In this document: one piece after another, positions 1-8,506 of the stretch
Layout of the letters: every line of letters starts with the position of its first letter
Position numbering within the stretch: the stretch's first letter is position 1
Origin: JACJXF01 sp964404825
GTDB taxonomy: Bacteria; Bacteroidota; Bacteroidia; Bacteroidales; GCA-2748055
Length of the DNA stretch: 64,000 bases
Assembly: GCA_964404825.1 (NCBI GenBank)
Contig: CAYOLQ010000006.1
Location: forward strand, 5,940-69,939
Direction of reading: 5' to 3'
Translations under genes and position numbers: made by a program
Notes under the pieces: model-generated
Seen by the model: the letters and a program-made list of their open reading frames with translations, nothing else
Database searches by the model: none
What the model was told of the DNA's origin: nothing

Positions 1-442
1 GAATAGAACTCCGGTTGATCTGAAGAGCTTTTTCAAATGCTCTCAGCGCATCCTTGTATTTCCTGGAACTGAAATTTTTTTCTCCTAACTTCTGAAATTC
101 ATTTGCCAGAAGCGTATACCTGGGTGCCACTTGTACTTCAATTCGTCCCCTTAAATCAAGAGTGAGTGCTTTCTCATAAGAATAGAAGGCTTCAAAAAGC
201 TGATCAGGGTAAAGTTCTGTTTTCTTCTTTTCATAAGCAGTCTGGCACAACAACCCCCTGGCATACCATGTTTTGGGCCATTCCTTTGTCATTTCATCGG
301 TTATTGCTTCTTCGATGGCCTTTTTGGCTTCGTCATATTTTGCGGTTTCTATTAGCTGAAATACCGAAATGACTTTACTTCTTTGGGCATGAGATAAAAG
401 AGAAAAGCTAAAAAATATGAATGTTAAAAAAAACAGTCTCAT
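1..442 (-). CDS. Secreted TPR-repeat protein, N-terminal part
   Basis: Reading the minus strand from an ATG at 442-440 gives an open frame of 147 codons that leaves the window at its left edge. Residues 1-20 (MRLFFLTFIFFSFSLLSHAQ) form a clear signal peptide. The rest is helical, with the TPR-like segment SRKYKDALRAFEKALQIN near the edge, preceded by AKYDEAKKAIEEAI, which also fits a helical repeat. TPR proteins are protein-binding scaffolds, and the partner cannot be told from here. The gene points away from the glycan locus and is probably unrelated to it. The C-terminus and any further domains lie outside the window. Confidence 0.75.
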   Translation of the reverse strand, partial: MRLFFLTFIFFSFSLLSHAQRSKVISVFQLIETAKYDEAKKAIEEAITDEMTKEWPKTWYARGLLCQTAYEKKKTELYPDQLFEAFYSYEKALTLDLRGRIEVQVAPRYTLLANEFQKLGEKNFSSRKYKDALRAFEKALQINRSSI

Positions 443-876
443 TATTGAATTTGTTTTTTACTGGGATTGTTTTTTATCAATGTATATGCAAATATAAACA
501 ATCTCTCAAAGACTTAATAATTTGGCAACTATTCAGTTTTGTTGATCAAAAATATGGGCATCTCATTGTATGCCAGATCACAATCGGTAAGCCAGGAAGG
601 AGCCAGTTCAAAATCTTTTGCCCGTGAGCCAGGGTTTACAGCCCCAAAAATGAGTTTTAATTATTTACTGCTAACAGTTTGAGTAAATATTTTTATTAAC
701 AATCCTTCATTTTCTTTTGCTTATTTAGTTACAAATTATAACCTGGATACTCTATATTCGGGGGCCCATAATTTTTGTATGCAGATGGAATTAGTAACTT
801 TATTACATTTTACTGGTACGCCGATGTTCTCTGGTACATATGTGTTGTCTGAAATTACTTTAAAAGGGATTGAAAA
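443..876. other. Intergenic region between divergent genes, no confirmed gene
   Basis: This 434-base AT-rich stretch separates the minus-strand TPR gene from the plus-strand PQQ-propeller gene and should hold promoters for both. At 529-660 the minus strand has a 43-codon open stretch that reads like protein (for example AKDFELAPSWLTDCDLAY) but has no ATG upstream. The plus strand has a small ORF at 554-682 across the same bases. Either could be a remnant or chance. No RNA gene is visible. Confidence 0.5.
489..496 (-). promoter_or_regulatory. Bacteroidetes-type -7 element for the TPR gene
   Basis: The minus strand reads TATATTTG here, a perfect match to the Bacteroidetes -7 consensus TAnnTTTG, 46 bases upstream of the TPR gene's ATG. 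I do not see a well-spaced TTTG -33 element, so this rests on the -7 match and position only. Confidence 0.35.
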
Positions 877-2166
877 ATGAATAAAAAAATCTTTACCATC
901 ATTGCAGTGCTGTTTTTTTTCTTACAGGTGGAGAAAGTAAAAGCACAGGAAAATACCCGGAACTGGACCCATTTCAGGGGGAGCCATTTAAACGGTCTTG
1001 CAGATGATAAGTCTTACCCGGTTGAATGGAACGATTCCACCAACATTATATGGAAAACATCTATCCCGGGCAGAGGATGGTCATCTCCCGTGGTATATGG
1101 AGACCAGGTATGGTTTACGACTGCTTCTGCAGATGGGATGGAAATGTCTGCTGTCTGCATCGACTTCGAGACAGGCAGCATCCGAAACCTTATAAAATTA
1201 TTTGAACCTGATTCCATTTACAGCATCCATGCTGTAAACTCCTATGCCACACCAACCCCTTGTATTGAAAATGGATTTGTATATGTGCATTTCGGTCAAT
1301 ATGGGACTGCCTGCATCAATACCAGCAATGGCAGGATCGTATGGAAAAGGACCGATTTGTATTGCGAACATGTTCAGGGTCCGGGCTCTTCTCCAATAAT
1401 TCACGGAAACAAACTTATCCTGCACCTGGAGGGAACGGATGTTCAATATCTTGTTGCCCTCGATAAACGCACCGGGGAAAATTTATGGAAAATTAACCGG
1501 CCGGTAGAATGTTATGAACCGCTTTTACCTATTGGCAAAAAAGCCTACACCACACCAATTGTTATGAATATAAATGGCAAAGAGCTCCTTATTTCAAATG
1601 GTTCGGCAGTATGCATTGCCTATAATATTGAAACGGGTGAGGAAGTCTGGAGAATTATAGGGGGGGAAGATACTTCAGTTTCAATGCCTTTTACGTATAA
1701 AGGGAACCTGTACTTTTATACGAGCCTCATAAACCCGAAAGAAGGTGAGAGGTATTCAGAATTGCTGGCAGTAAACCCTAATGGATCAGGTGACATAGGC
1801 GAAAGCAATATCCTCTGGAAGATGCAGGCTCCTATCCTTCAGTTATCAACGCCGGTTGCTAAAGACGGACTTATCTATACTATTGATTCAAAGAGCAATA
1901 TTTTCTGTCTTGATGCTATAAATGGACAAGTTATATGGACAAACAGGATGAAGGGAAAATTCAACTCATCGCCCGTTGCTGCTTCAGGAAATATTTATTT
2001 CAGCTCTACCCAGGGCATTACCTACGTTTTTAAACAAGGCAGGACTATGGGAATCCTTGCTGAAAACAAGCTCGATGGTGAGATATGGGCCACTCCTTCA
2101 TTTATTGAGGGTTCAATTCTTTTAAGGACCAGCAATTATTTGTATAAAATCAGTCGTAAGGATTAA
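877..2166 (+). CDS. Secreted PQQ-like beta-propeller protein
   Basis: This 429-residue protein has a signal peptide at residues 1-24 (hydrophobic core, cleavage near KAQ). It is followed by blade repeats with W and G at regular spacing, such as WTHFRGSHLNGLADD, IWKTSIPGRGWSSPVVYG and INGQVIWTNRMKGKFNSSPV. These are typical of the PQQ_2/BamB-like propeller family (pyrrolo-quinoline quinone repeat fold), which mostly lacks enzymatic PQQ binding. Such proteins are common in polysaccharide loci of Bacteroidetes and Planctomycetes, with unknown function. It is likely periplasmic. A paralogous propeller gene follows 182 bases downstream. Whether it binds sugar, scaffolds enzymes or catalyses an oxidation cannot be decided from sequence. 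Confidence 0.8.
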   Translation: MNKKIFTIIAVLFFFLQVEKVKAQENTRNWTHFRGSHLNGLADDKSYPVEWNDSTNIIWKTSIPGRGWSSPVVYGDQVWFTTASADGMEMSAVCIDFETGSIRNLIKLFEPDSIYSIHAVNSYATPTPCIENGFVYVHFGQYGTACINTSNGRIVWKRTDLYCEHVQGPGSSPIIHGNKLILHLEGTDVQYLVALDKRTGENLWKINRPVECYEPLLPIGKKAYTTPIVMNINGKELLISNGSAVCIAYNIETGEEVWRIIGGEDTSVSMPFTYKGNLYFYTSLINPKEGERYSELLAVNPNGSGDIGESNILWKMQAPILQLSTPVAKDGLIYTIDSKSNIFCLDAINGQVIWTNRMKGKFNSSPVAASGNIYFSSTQGITYVFKQGRTMGILAENKLDGEIWATPSFIEGSILLRTSNYLYKISRKD

Positions 2167-2348
2167 TATAAAAATTCTGTTTCTGTTGGTCTTATTTGGG
2201 TCAGCGAAGGGTTTATGGTTGGCAAAATCAGAAACAATAAAAATAATTTCCGGTTTTAAGTACAATTCCTGCAATTCATTCTCTTATATTCAGAAATTGG
2301 ATTCGTTTGATGAATATTCCATTTTCCACCTTCTGCTAAGTTTAACAA

Positions 2349-3695
2349 ATGAAATTTCCCAATATGAGTTCGAATCGTTCCCCGGAATATGCCCTGATGA
2401 TATTGTTTACTTTCTTAATTTTCTCCAGTTATATTTCACCGGCATTAAGCCAGGAAAACCCGGAGATTCACAACTGGCATCAATGGATGGGTCCAGATCG
2501 TAATGCCAGATGGCACCTCGATCTTAAAAAGGAATCATTGGAAGCAGACGACCTCCAAAAAATATGGGAGGTTCCGGTCGGAGCGGGATATAGTGGACCC
2601 ACCGTAAAGGATGGAAAGGTGTATGTAATGGATTATGTGGGAGAAACTGTGAAATACGAGAGAGTACTATGTTTTGATGCAAAAACAGGAGATCAGATAT
2701 GGATCCATCAATACGAGTGTTCATATGTTGTGGGGTATCCTACCGGCCCAAGGGCATCTGTTCTGATCGATGAAAGCCGGGCATACTCATTTGGTACCAT
2801 GGGAGACTTGTTTTGCCTGGATACATCTTCCGGAAAGGTATTATGGTATGTTGACGGGAAAAAAGATTACAATGCCAGTATCCCCGTCTGGGGACTTTCT
2901 TCCTCTCCATTAGTAGAGGATGGCCTTGTAATTGTCCAGATGGGAGGAACTCCTGATGCCTGCCTGGTGGCATTTGAAAAACTCAGCGGAAAAGAAGTAT
3001 GGAAAGCACTTTCTGACAATGCTTCTTATTCTTCACCCATTGTTGTTGAACAGGCAGGAAAGAGAGTTCTGGTTTGCTGGACAGGGGATAACGTGGCAGG
3101 ATTGAATCCTTCAAATGGGGAGATCTACTGGAAAATTCCCTTTAACCGGAAAAAAGATGTCATTAATATCCCTACACCTGTGTATTCAGAGCCCTATCTT
3201 TTTCTGAGCAGTTTCTGGGAAGGGTCCATGCTGATTAAGCTGGATGAGAAAACCCAGGCAGCAGATCTGGTATGGGAAAGAGCAGGAGAAAACGAACGAA
3301 AAACCGATGCATTGCATTGCTGTATCTCTACACCCCTTATTCAGGAAGGGTATATATATGGAATTGACAGTTACGGTGAATTTCGCTGCCTGGATTTAAA
3401 GAACGGGGACCGCATCTGGACTGACAGTACACTGGTTCCCTTTGGCCGCTGGGCAAATGCCCATTTGGTTAAGCAAGCTGGAAATTTCTGGGCTTTTAAC
3501 GAACTGGGCGAGCTGATCCTTGGAAAACTATCCCCTGCCGGCTTCAAGGATATGGGCAGGGTAACCCTTATCTTGCCGGTGAAGTTGTCCCCAAATCCGA
3601 GAGGCGGCGTTACCTGGGCGCACCCGGCTTTTGCTGGCAGGAAAATTTATGCTAGAAGCGATGAGAGGCTGGTTTGTTATGAGATTTTAGAGTGA
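2349..3695 (+). CDS. Secreted PQQ-like beta-propeller protein, second copy
   Basis: This 448-residue protein begins with a signal or anchor segment (LMILFTFLIFSSYISPALSQ) and continues with propeller blades: IWEVPVGAGYSGPTVKDGKVYVMD, LCFDAKTGDQIWIH and LVAFEKLSGKEVWKALSDNASYSSPIV. The ATG at 2364 is an equally good start and gives a more usual signal peptide length. Similarity to the preceding gene is at the fold and blade-motif level, so this is probably an old paralogue rather than a recent duplication. It is probably periplasmic, with function unknown. It is followed by a 315-base spacer, so it may end a two-gene unit. Confidence 0.8.
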   Translation: MKFPNMSSNRSPEYALMILFTFLIFSSYISPALSQENPEIHNWHQWMGPDRNARWHLDLKKESLEADDLQKIWEVPVGAGYSGPTVKDGKVYVMDYVGETVKYERVLCFDAKTGDQIWIHQYECSYVVGYPTGPRASVLIDESRAYSFGTMGDLFCLDTSSGKVLWYVDGKKDYNASIPVWGLSSSPLVEDGLVIVQMGGTPDACLVAFEKLSGKEVWKALSDNASYSSPIVVEQAGKRVLVCWTGDNVAGLNPSNGEIYWKIPFNRKKDVINIPTPVYSEPYLFLSSFWEGSMLIKLDEKTQAADLVWERAGENERKTDALHCCISTPLIQEGYIYGIDSYGEFRCLDLKNGDRIWTDSTLVPFGRWANAHLVKQAGNFWAFNELGELILGKLSPAGFKDMGRVTLILPVKLSPNPRGGVTWAHPAFAGRKIYARSDERLVCYEILE

Positions 3696-4010
3696 GAGAA
3701 TAAACGTGGTGGGGGACTTCACCTGAAATATTCTGAAAGAATATTATCCTCCCTTAATTGAACTGAAAAGTTATTATAAAGAATAAGGCAGAAAACGGGT
3801 GTTTAAACAATTCCGTCTAAAAATGAGCTGATCTGTTTGAATTTCCATTCTTTTAATCAGTACATTATCCTGCTTAACTTCTTCTTTGTACAGAAACCTT
3901 TTACAGAAGGGTGTTATTTTAAATTGAAACCGCATGATGTGAATTCCCGCTACAGTGCAAGTTCACATTTAATACTTATAATAACTAAGTCTTACTAATA
4001 ACCCATAATT
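3696..4010. other. Intergenic spacer with two inverted repeats
   Basis: This 315-base stretch has no plausible gene. At 3727-3745 there is a perfect 7-base inverted repeat (AATATTC, 5-base loop, GAATATT) without a T-run, so it is a poor intrinsic terminator. At 3937-3968 another perfect 7-base pair (ATGTGAA ... TTCACAT) brackets an 18-base loop, 43 bases ahead of the YhcH-type gene. It could be a regulatory site, but neither has independent support. Confidence 0.35.
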
Positions 4011-4466
4011 ATGATTTTAGGTTCACTTGAGCACACACAAACAACCGAACAAATTCGCAAGGATTTTAAAATTGTCTTCGATTATCTTAAATCGGTTGAT
4101 CTGCATTCGTTTTGTTTAAACAATGTAAGGGAAGTGATTGAAAACGGTAAGATCGTTATTACCGGTTATCATTACCAGGGTAAGCGAATGGATGAAGCAA
4201 GACCCGAAGCACATAGAAAGTATATCGATATTCAGGTAGTTGTCAGCGGGATTGAACAAATGGGCTGGTCAGGCCTTTCCCGATGCAATGCCGTTAAAGA
4301 GGGCTACAATGAGGAAAAAGATATTATTTTCTTTAAGGATCCATCCTCTTCATATGTTACGGTTTCTCCTGGTGAATTTGCGGTATTTTTCCCTGAAGAT
4401 GTTCATTCTCCGGGAATTTCCGAAGGAAAGGTCGAAAAAATTGTTGCAAAAGTACCCGTGCAATAA
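4011..4466 (+). CDS. YhcH/YjgK/YiaL (DUF386) family protein
   Basis: This 151-residue cytoplasmic protein has no signal peptide. The central motif AHRKYIDIQVVVSGIEQMGW and the C-terminal VSPGEFAVFFPEDVHSPG are hallmark segments of the YhcH/EbgC cupin-fold family. Family members include the beta subunit of the evolved beta-galactosidase and proteins encoded with sialic acid and keto-gulonate genes. They are thought to act as sugar anomerases or isomerases or as accessory subunits. Length is normal for the family. Lying in a glycan locus, it probably handles a released sugar or sugar acid inside the cell. The exact substrate is not visible. Confidence 0.85.
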   Translation: MILGSLEHTQTTEQIRKDFKIVFDYLKSVDLHSFCLNNVREVIENGKIVITGYHYQGKRMDEARPEAHRKYIDIQVVVSGIEQMGWSGLSRCNAVKEGYNEEKDIIFFKDPSSSYVTVSPGEFAVFFPEDVHSPGISEGKVEKIVAKVPVQ

Positions 4467-4606
4467 TTTGAACATTCTTTAACTGTCATGTATGAAAATC
4501 CTTCTGTTTTCACTTGCTTTATTTTAAACCATGCAGGTATTTACGCAGGTTAAGCCTTCTGGCAGCGACATTAATGTTACGATATGAATCCTATTATCCT
4601 TTATTA

Positions 4607-6067
4607 ATGAAAAAACTACTTTCGAGCTTACTACTGTTTTCCCTTTTAAAAGGCATTCTGCTTGCTCAGCAGACTCCCGGATTAGATTTACCACCCGACT
4701 GGAGATCTCCGTTTATATGGCCGGAAAGGCAGACATACACTTTCGGAAATGAAGTATATGATCCATCCATTGACGCAAACTTCACCAATATATATAACAA
4801 TGGCCCTGGTAATCATGCTACTAACCAGCAACCTTCGGTTGCAGTAAAAAGCGACGGTACCATGGTGGTGGTGTGGACACAGGCTTCCAGGGAGTCTGAA
4901 AAGGATCAGAGTGTAGTATCGAGTACCAGTTACGATGGAGGCAAAACCTGGATGGCACCCGTTGACATTGAAAGAGCTGCAGACAAAAGACCCGGATCCT
5001 GGGCCATGGTCTTTTGCGTTCCCCATACAGGCCGGTTTTATACGTTTTACTGGTACGACGAAAACCAGAATGTTAAAAGGGATGCAGGAAGGATTTATTT
5101 CCGCTTCTCCGATGATACCGGCCAGACCTGGAGCAAACGATATCCAATCCCCATGCCCCGCCACAGCCTTGACAATAAAGGAGAAGACATCCATGGCTGG
5201 AATACCGGTTTCCCGTTATTGATGCCTGATGGTGCCATGCTGATGGGATTTACCAAAATGAGTTCTGACCTGGGAGTTGAAGGCGCTATTAGAGCCGGAG
5301 CTCTTCATAAAACCGATGGTCCGGGCTCCATCGGTTCCTATCCGCAATACTGGAACTGCGAAGTTTTTTTCCTCAGGGCAGAAAACATCCTTACCGAGTC
5401 AGACCCTGAAAAACTCCTCTTTAATGTTACACCCTCAGGTTCTGAAGGTCTCTGGTTCCACGATGATCTCGACAACAAGTTGCATTTTCTTCAGGAACCT
5501 TTTATGGCACTGCTGCCCAGCGGTAAGGTGATCTGTACCATGCGTGTGATGAACGGTTACCCAGTATATTCTGTAAGCAATGATTATGGAAAAACATGGA
5601 GCAAACCATTGCCCCTGAGAAACAGGCCGGGAGGCGAGCTGCTCAGGCATGTATGCGGACCTTGCCAGATCAGCAGTTCAGACGACGGGAGAATTTATTT
5701 TCTTTTCTCCAACAGGAATGATTATTCAGGTGACGGTTGGTCGGGGCGCTGGTTGAACCGCGATCCCATGCATGTTGTGGTAGGCAGGGAATTGCCTTTG
5801 CTCACAAAAGGCATACCTGAGGATAAACAAAACGCAGGCATTTATTTTGATTCACCCAGGATTATTTTATCGGGTCTGGAGGATAAGAAATTTACAAATG
5901 ACTTGTCCAAAACCTTTGGAATGAAGCGCTCTGCACAATACCCGCAACTCCTACACTTAGGGAAAAGACACCTTATTTTCTACTCCAACACCAAAATGGA
6001 CATCAGGGTAAAAGAGGTTCCTGATGCCTTGGTAACCGGGATTGGGATCCCGGCCTTTCCTCAATAA
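4607..6067 (+). CDS. Secreted sialidase-fold (BNR/Asp-box) protein
   Basis: I start at the ATG at 4607, 31 codons inside the longest frame, because it begins a textbook signal peptide (MKKLLSSLLLFSLLKGILLA). The mature part of this 486-residue protein has three Asp boxes: SYDGGKTW (108-115), SDDTGQTW (168-175) and SNDYGKTW (324-331). These mark the six-bladed sialidase-type propeller. Family members include exo-sialidases and other exo-glycosidases on this fold. I could not confirm the sialidase arginine triad or nucleophilic tyrosine by eye, so the specificity is open. The next gene starts 37 bases downstream, suggesting co-transcription. A second Asp-box protein occurs at 18662. Confidence 0.8.
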   Translation: MKKLLSSLLLFSLLKGILLAQQTPGLDLPPDWRSPFIWPERQTYTFGNEVYDPSIDANFTNIYNNGPGNHATNQQPSVAVKSDGTMVVVWTQASRESEKDQSVVSSTSYDGGKTWMAPVDIERAADKRPGSWAMVFCVPHTGRFYTFYWYDENQNVKRDAGRIYFRFSDDTGQTWSKRYPIPMPRHSLDNKGEDIHGWNTGFPLLMPDGAMLMGFTKMSSDLGVEGAIRAGALHKTDGPGSIGSYPQYWNCEVFFLRAENILTESDPEKLLFNVTPSGSEGLWFHDDLDNKLHFLQEPFMALLPSGKVICTMRVMNGYPVYSVSNDYGKTWSKPLPLRNRPGGELLRHVCGPCQISSSDDGRIYFLFSNRNDYSGDGWSGRWLNRDPMHVVVGRELPLLTKGIPEDKQNAGIYFDSPRIILSGLEDKKFTNDLSKTFGMKRSAQYPQLLHLGKRHLIFYSNTKMDIRVKEVPDALVTGIGIPAFPQ

Positions 6068-6104
6068 TGGATCAAATTCTAACTACTATTAATTCTTAGG
6101 AATC

Positions 6105-8405
6105 ATGAAATCACTTCTCGTATTTTGCCTTATAATGGTGTTTGGACTAACTCATAGCCAGACACTGATTTATGTCTCTCCCATAGGGAATGATAACAAT
6201 CCGGGTACTGAACAAAGCCCCCTCCAAACCTTATTCCAGGCTCAGGAAATGGTAAGGACAATAAAAGCCAAAAACCAGGAAGATATTACAATCTTGCTTC
6301 GAGGAGGGGTGCATTTCATGGACCAAACCCTGATTCTTGGGTTGGAGGATGGAGGACAGCCCGGACAGTTTATTACCTGGGCAGCATATCCCGGTGAGGT
6401 ACCTGTGCTTACTTCCGGACTTAGACTTACAGGCTGGGTAAAATCAAAGGCGATTAAAGGATTACCGCCACAGGCAAAAGGCAAAGTCTATGAAACAGTT
6501 TTTCCAAAGGATTTGGAAGTTCCCAGGTGCCTGTTTGATGGCGACAATATGCTGCGCCGGTCCAGGAGCAAAGGCTTCAAATCGAGGATCGATGCATTCG
6601 GAAGAGACGGGCAGAGCCATTTGCGGTCATTTAACGTCATGTACGTGAACGAAAAAGCAGAATTGAAAAACTGGGATAATTTGCAGGATATGGAACTTGT
6701 GATCAGGCCCTGGTGCCTTTGGACTATGAATAATCTACCTATTGAATCAATTAACCTAAAGGAGCGTTCCATTAAAACCAGTGTGAACGGAACCTATTTC
6801 CTCACGAATGAGAGGTTTGATCGCTTTCCCGATGAACATGCATGGATCGAAAACTCCATCGAAGGGATGACGGAACCGGGAACATGGTGCATCAACAGCA
6901 AACTGGGGAAAGTTTTTTATTGGCCAAAATCGGAAAAACCAGGCGATGATGTTTTAATCCCTCTATTGCAGGAATTTATTAGGGTTGAAGGATTTAATGA
7001 TTTAACAGGACGAAATGATATTCCAGTAAAAAATTTGATTTTCAGTGGAATTTCTTTTAAACATAACGACCGATATACCTTTAAGGATACAGATGCTGGT
7101 ATTCAGCATGACTGGGAACTATTTGATACTGATAATGCTTTTTTCCGATTCAGGGGAGCGGAAGATTGTATCCTAGAGAAATGCGAATTTTCAGCAGGTG
7201 GTGGTGTTGGAGTGCGTCTGGATCTATATTGCCGTAACATAACCGTAAGAAACAATTATATACATGGAATCGGTGGTACAGGAATATTCCTTGGAGGATA
7301 CGGCCTTGGTACAAAGGATGTAAACACAAAAAATATAATTTCAAATAATAAAATCACTGATGCAAGCAGGTTATATTGGCATAGTTCTGCAATTATCCTC
7401 TCTCAGACAAGTGAGAACCTGATAAGCCATAATGAAATTTCGAAGATGCCATATTCTGGTATGGTAATAACCGGCTACCGGCCATGGTTTATTCATGAAT
7501 CAAGAAAAAATTATATTGATGGCACCGATAGTCTCCGGCATTATAACTGGCATGGCGGCCCTCCCGGATTTAGTGTGGGTTTATACATCAGGGAAAACTC
7601 GAGATCTGTAAGATGGGACGAAATTGGTGATCCCCTTGGAGGTCCCGGAGGAAATGCAGCCGGGGCTTTTGACAGCCTGTATAATTTCCGGCTCGTTGGC
7701 TCTTATTTAAATATGAACCATAACCGAATGAATATCATTGAAAATAATGAGATATTTGATGTTATGAACTATATGGGTGATGGTAATGGCATATATATCA
7801 GCGATGCTGGTCCATACAACGTGATCAGAAATAACTTCATTCATAGTACCCCCGATGCCTGGGGAGTAGGTATACGAACCGACGCATTTCAGATGAACAC
7901 ATATGTGTTTGGAAATATAATCTGGAAATTTTCAGGAGGAATATCTTCAAGTGCCAATAATTTAGCATTCAATAACATAGTAGCTTCATGCCGGGAGGTT
8001 GGACTTTCTGAGGAACCCGGGAAACTCCTTGATTATTATTTTGATTACAAGAATTCAACAAAAGGCTTTACTGACTGTCTGATCATGCGAAATATTATCT
8101 GGCATGATGGGAAGACGCGTCCATATTTCAGGCTGGATCTCGCCAGAAATGAATCCGGCTTTAGTATAGTGGATCATAATTTCTACTTTTGGAAAGATCA
8201 TTCAAACGAAATGAAGGAACTAATGGACAAACTTCAAATGTTGAATATTGATAAAAAGGGGATGATCGTTGATCCTTTGTTTAAAGATCCTGAAAATGGT
8301 GATTTTAATATGGATCCATCAAGCATAGTCTTAAAGAATGGATTTGTTCCTCTGGATCAGGGTAATATGGGGTTGACAATAGATTTTCACGAAAGGTTCA
8401 AATAG
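6105..8405 (+). CDS. Secreted right-handed beta-helix protein, GH141-like
   Basis: This is a 766-residue protein with a signal peptide at 1-18 (ending THS-Q). The N-terminal module IYVSPIGNDNNPGTEQSPLQTL, then ITILLRGGVHFMDQTL and AAYPGEVPVLTSGLRLTGW, is the standard opening of large parallel beta-helix proteins that include family GH141 (fucosidase and xylanase activities are known there). The middle has the helix repeats, for example NNYIHGIGGTGIFLGG, ISHNEISKMPYSGMVI and IRNNFIHSTPDAWGVG. The C-terminus (DPLFKDPENGDFNM) is also typical. It follows the Asp-box gene by 37 bases and precedes a fucosidase. GH141 assignment is inference from layout, since the active-site residues were not mapped. 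A paralogue is at 14964. Confidence 0.75.
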   Translation: MKSLLVFCLIMVFGLTHSQTLIYVSPIGNDNNPGTEQSPLQTLFQAQEMVRTIKAKNQEDITILLRGGVHFMDQTLILGLEDGGQPGQFITWAAYPGEVPVLTSGLRLTGWVKSKAIKGLPPQAKGKVYETVFPKDLEVPRCLFDGDNMLRRSRSKGFKSRIDAFGRDGQSHLRSFNVMYVNEKAELKNWDNLQDMELVIRPWCLWTMNNLPIESINLKERSIKTSVNGTYFLTNERFDRFPDEHAWIENSIEGMTEPGTWCINSKLGKVFYWPKSEKPGDDVLIPLLQEFIRVEGFNDLTGRNDIPVKNLIFSGISFKHNDRYTFKDTDAGIQHDWELFDTDNAFFRFRGAEDCILEKCEFSAGGGVGVRLDLYCRNITVRNNYIHGIGGTGIFLGGYGLGTKDVNTKNIISNNKITDASRLYWHSSAIILSQTSENLISHNEISKMPYSGMVITGYRPWFIHESRKNYIDGTDSLRHYNWHGGPPGFSVGLYIRENSRSVRWDEIGDPLGGPGGNAAGAFDSLYNFRLVGSYLNMNHNRMNIIENNEIFDVMNYMGDGNGIYISDAGPYNVIRNNFIHSTPDAWGVGIRTDAFQMNTYVFGNIIWKFSGGISSSANNLAFNNIVASCREVGLSEEPGKLLDYYFDYKNSTKGFTDCLIMRNIIWHDGKTRPYFRLDLARNESGFSIVDHNFYFWKDHSNEMKELMDKLQMLNIDKKGMIVDPLFKDPENGDFNMDPSSIVLKNGFVPLDQGNMGLTIDFHERFK

Positions 8406-8506
8406 TATATAAAATATTATTAAAGTGAACTTTCAAATCATATGGCGCCAGTTAAGAAAATCAGGGGCAAGGAGTTCCTTCATCACACTTTAATAAACTT
8501 ATTATT

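Noticed and set aside
2186..2503. 105-codon plus-strand ORF between the two propeller genes
   Set aside because: It overlaps the start of the second propeller gene in another frame, and its sequence shows no fold or motif.
4688..5194. 168-codon minus-strand ORF opposite the Asp-box gene
   Set aside because: It lies wholly within a well-supported plus-strand gene with Asp boxes and a signal peptide, and its translation has no motif.
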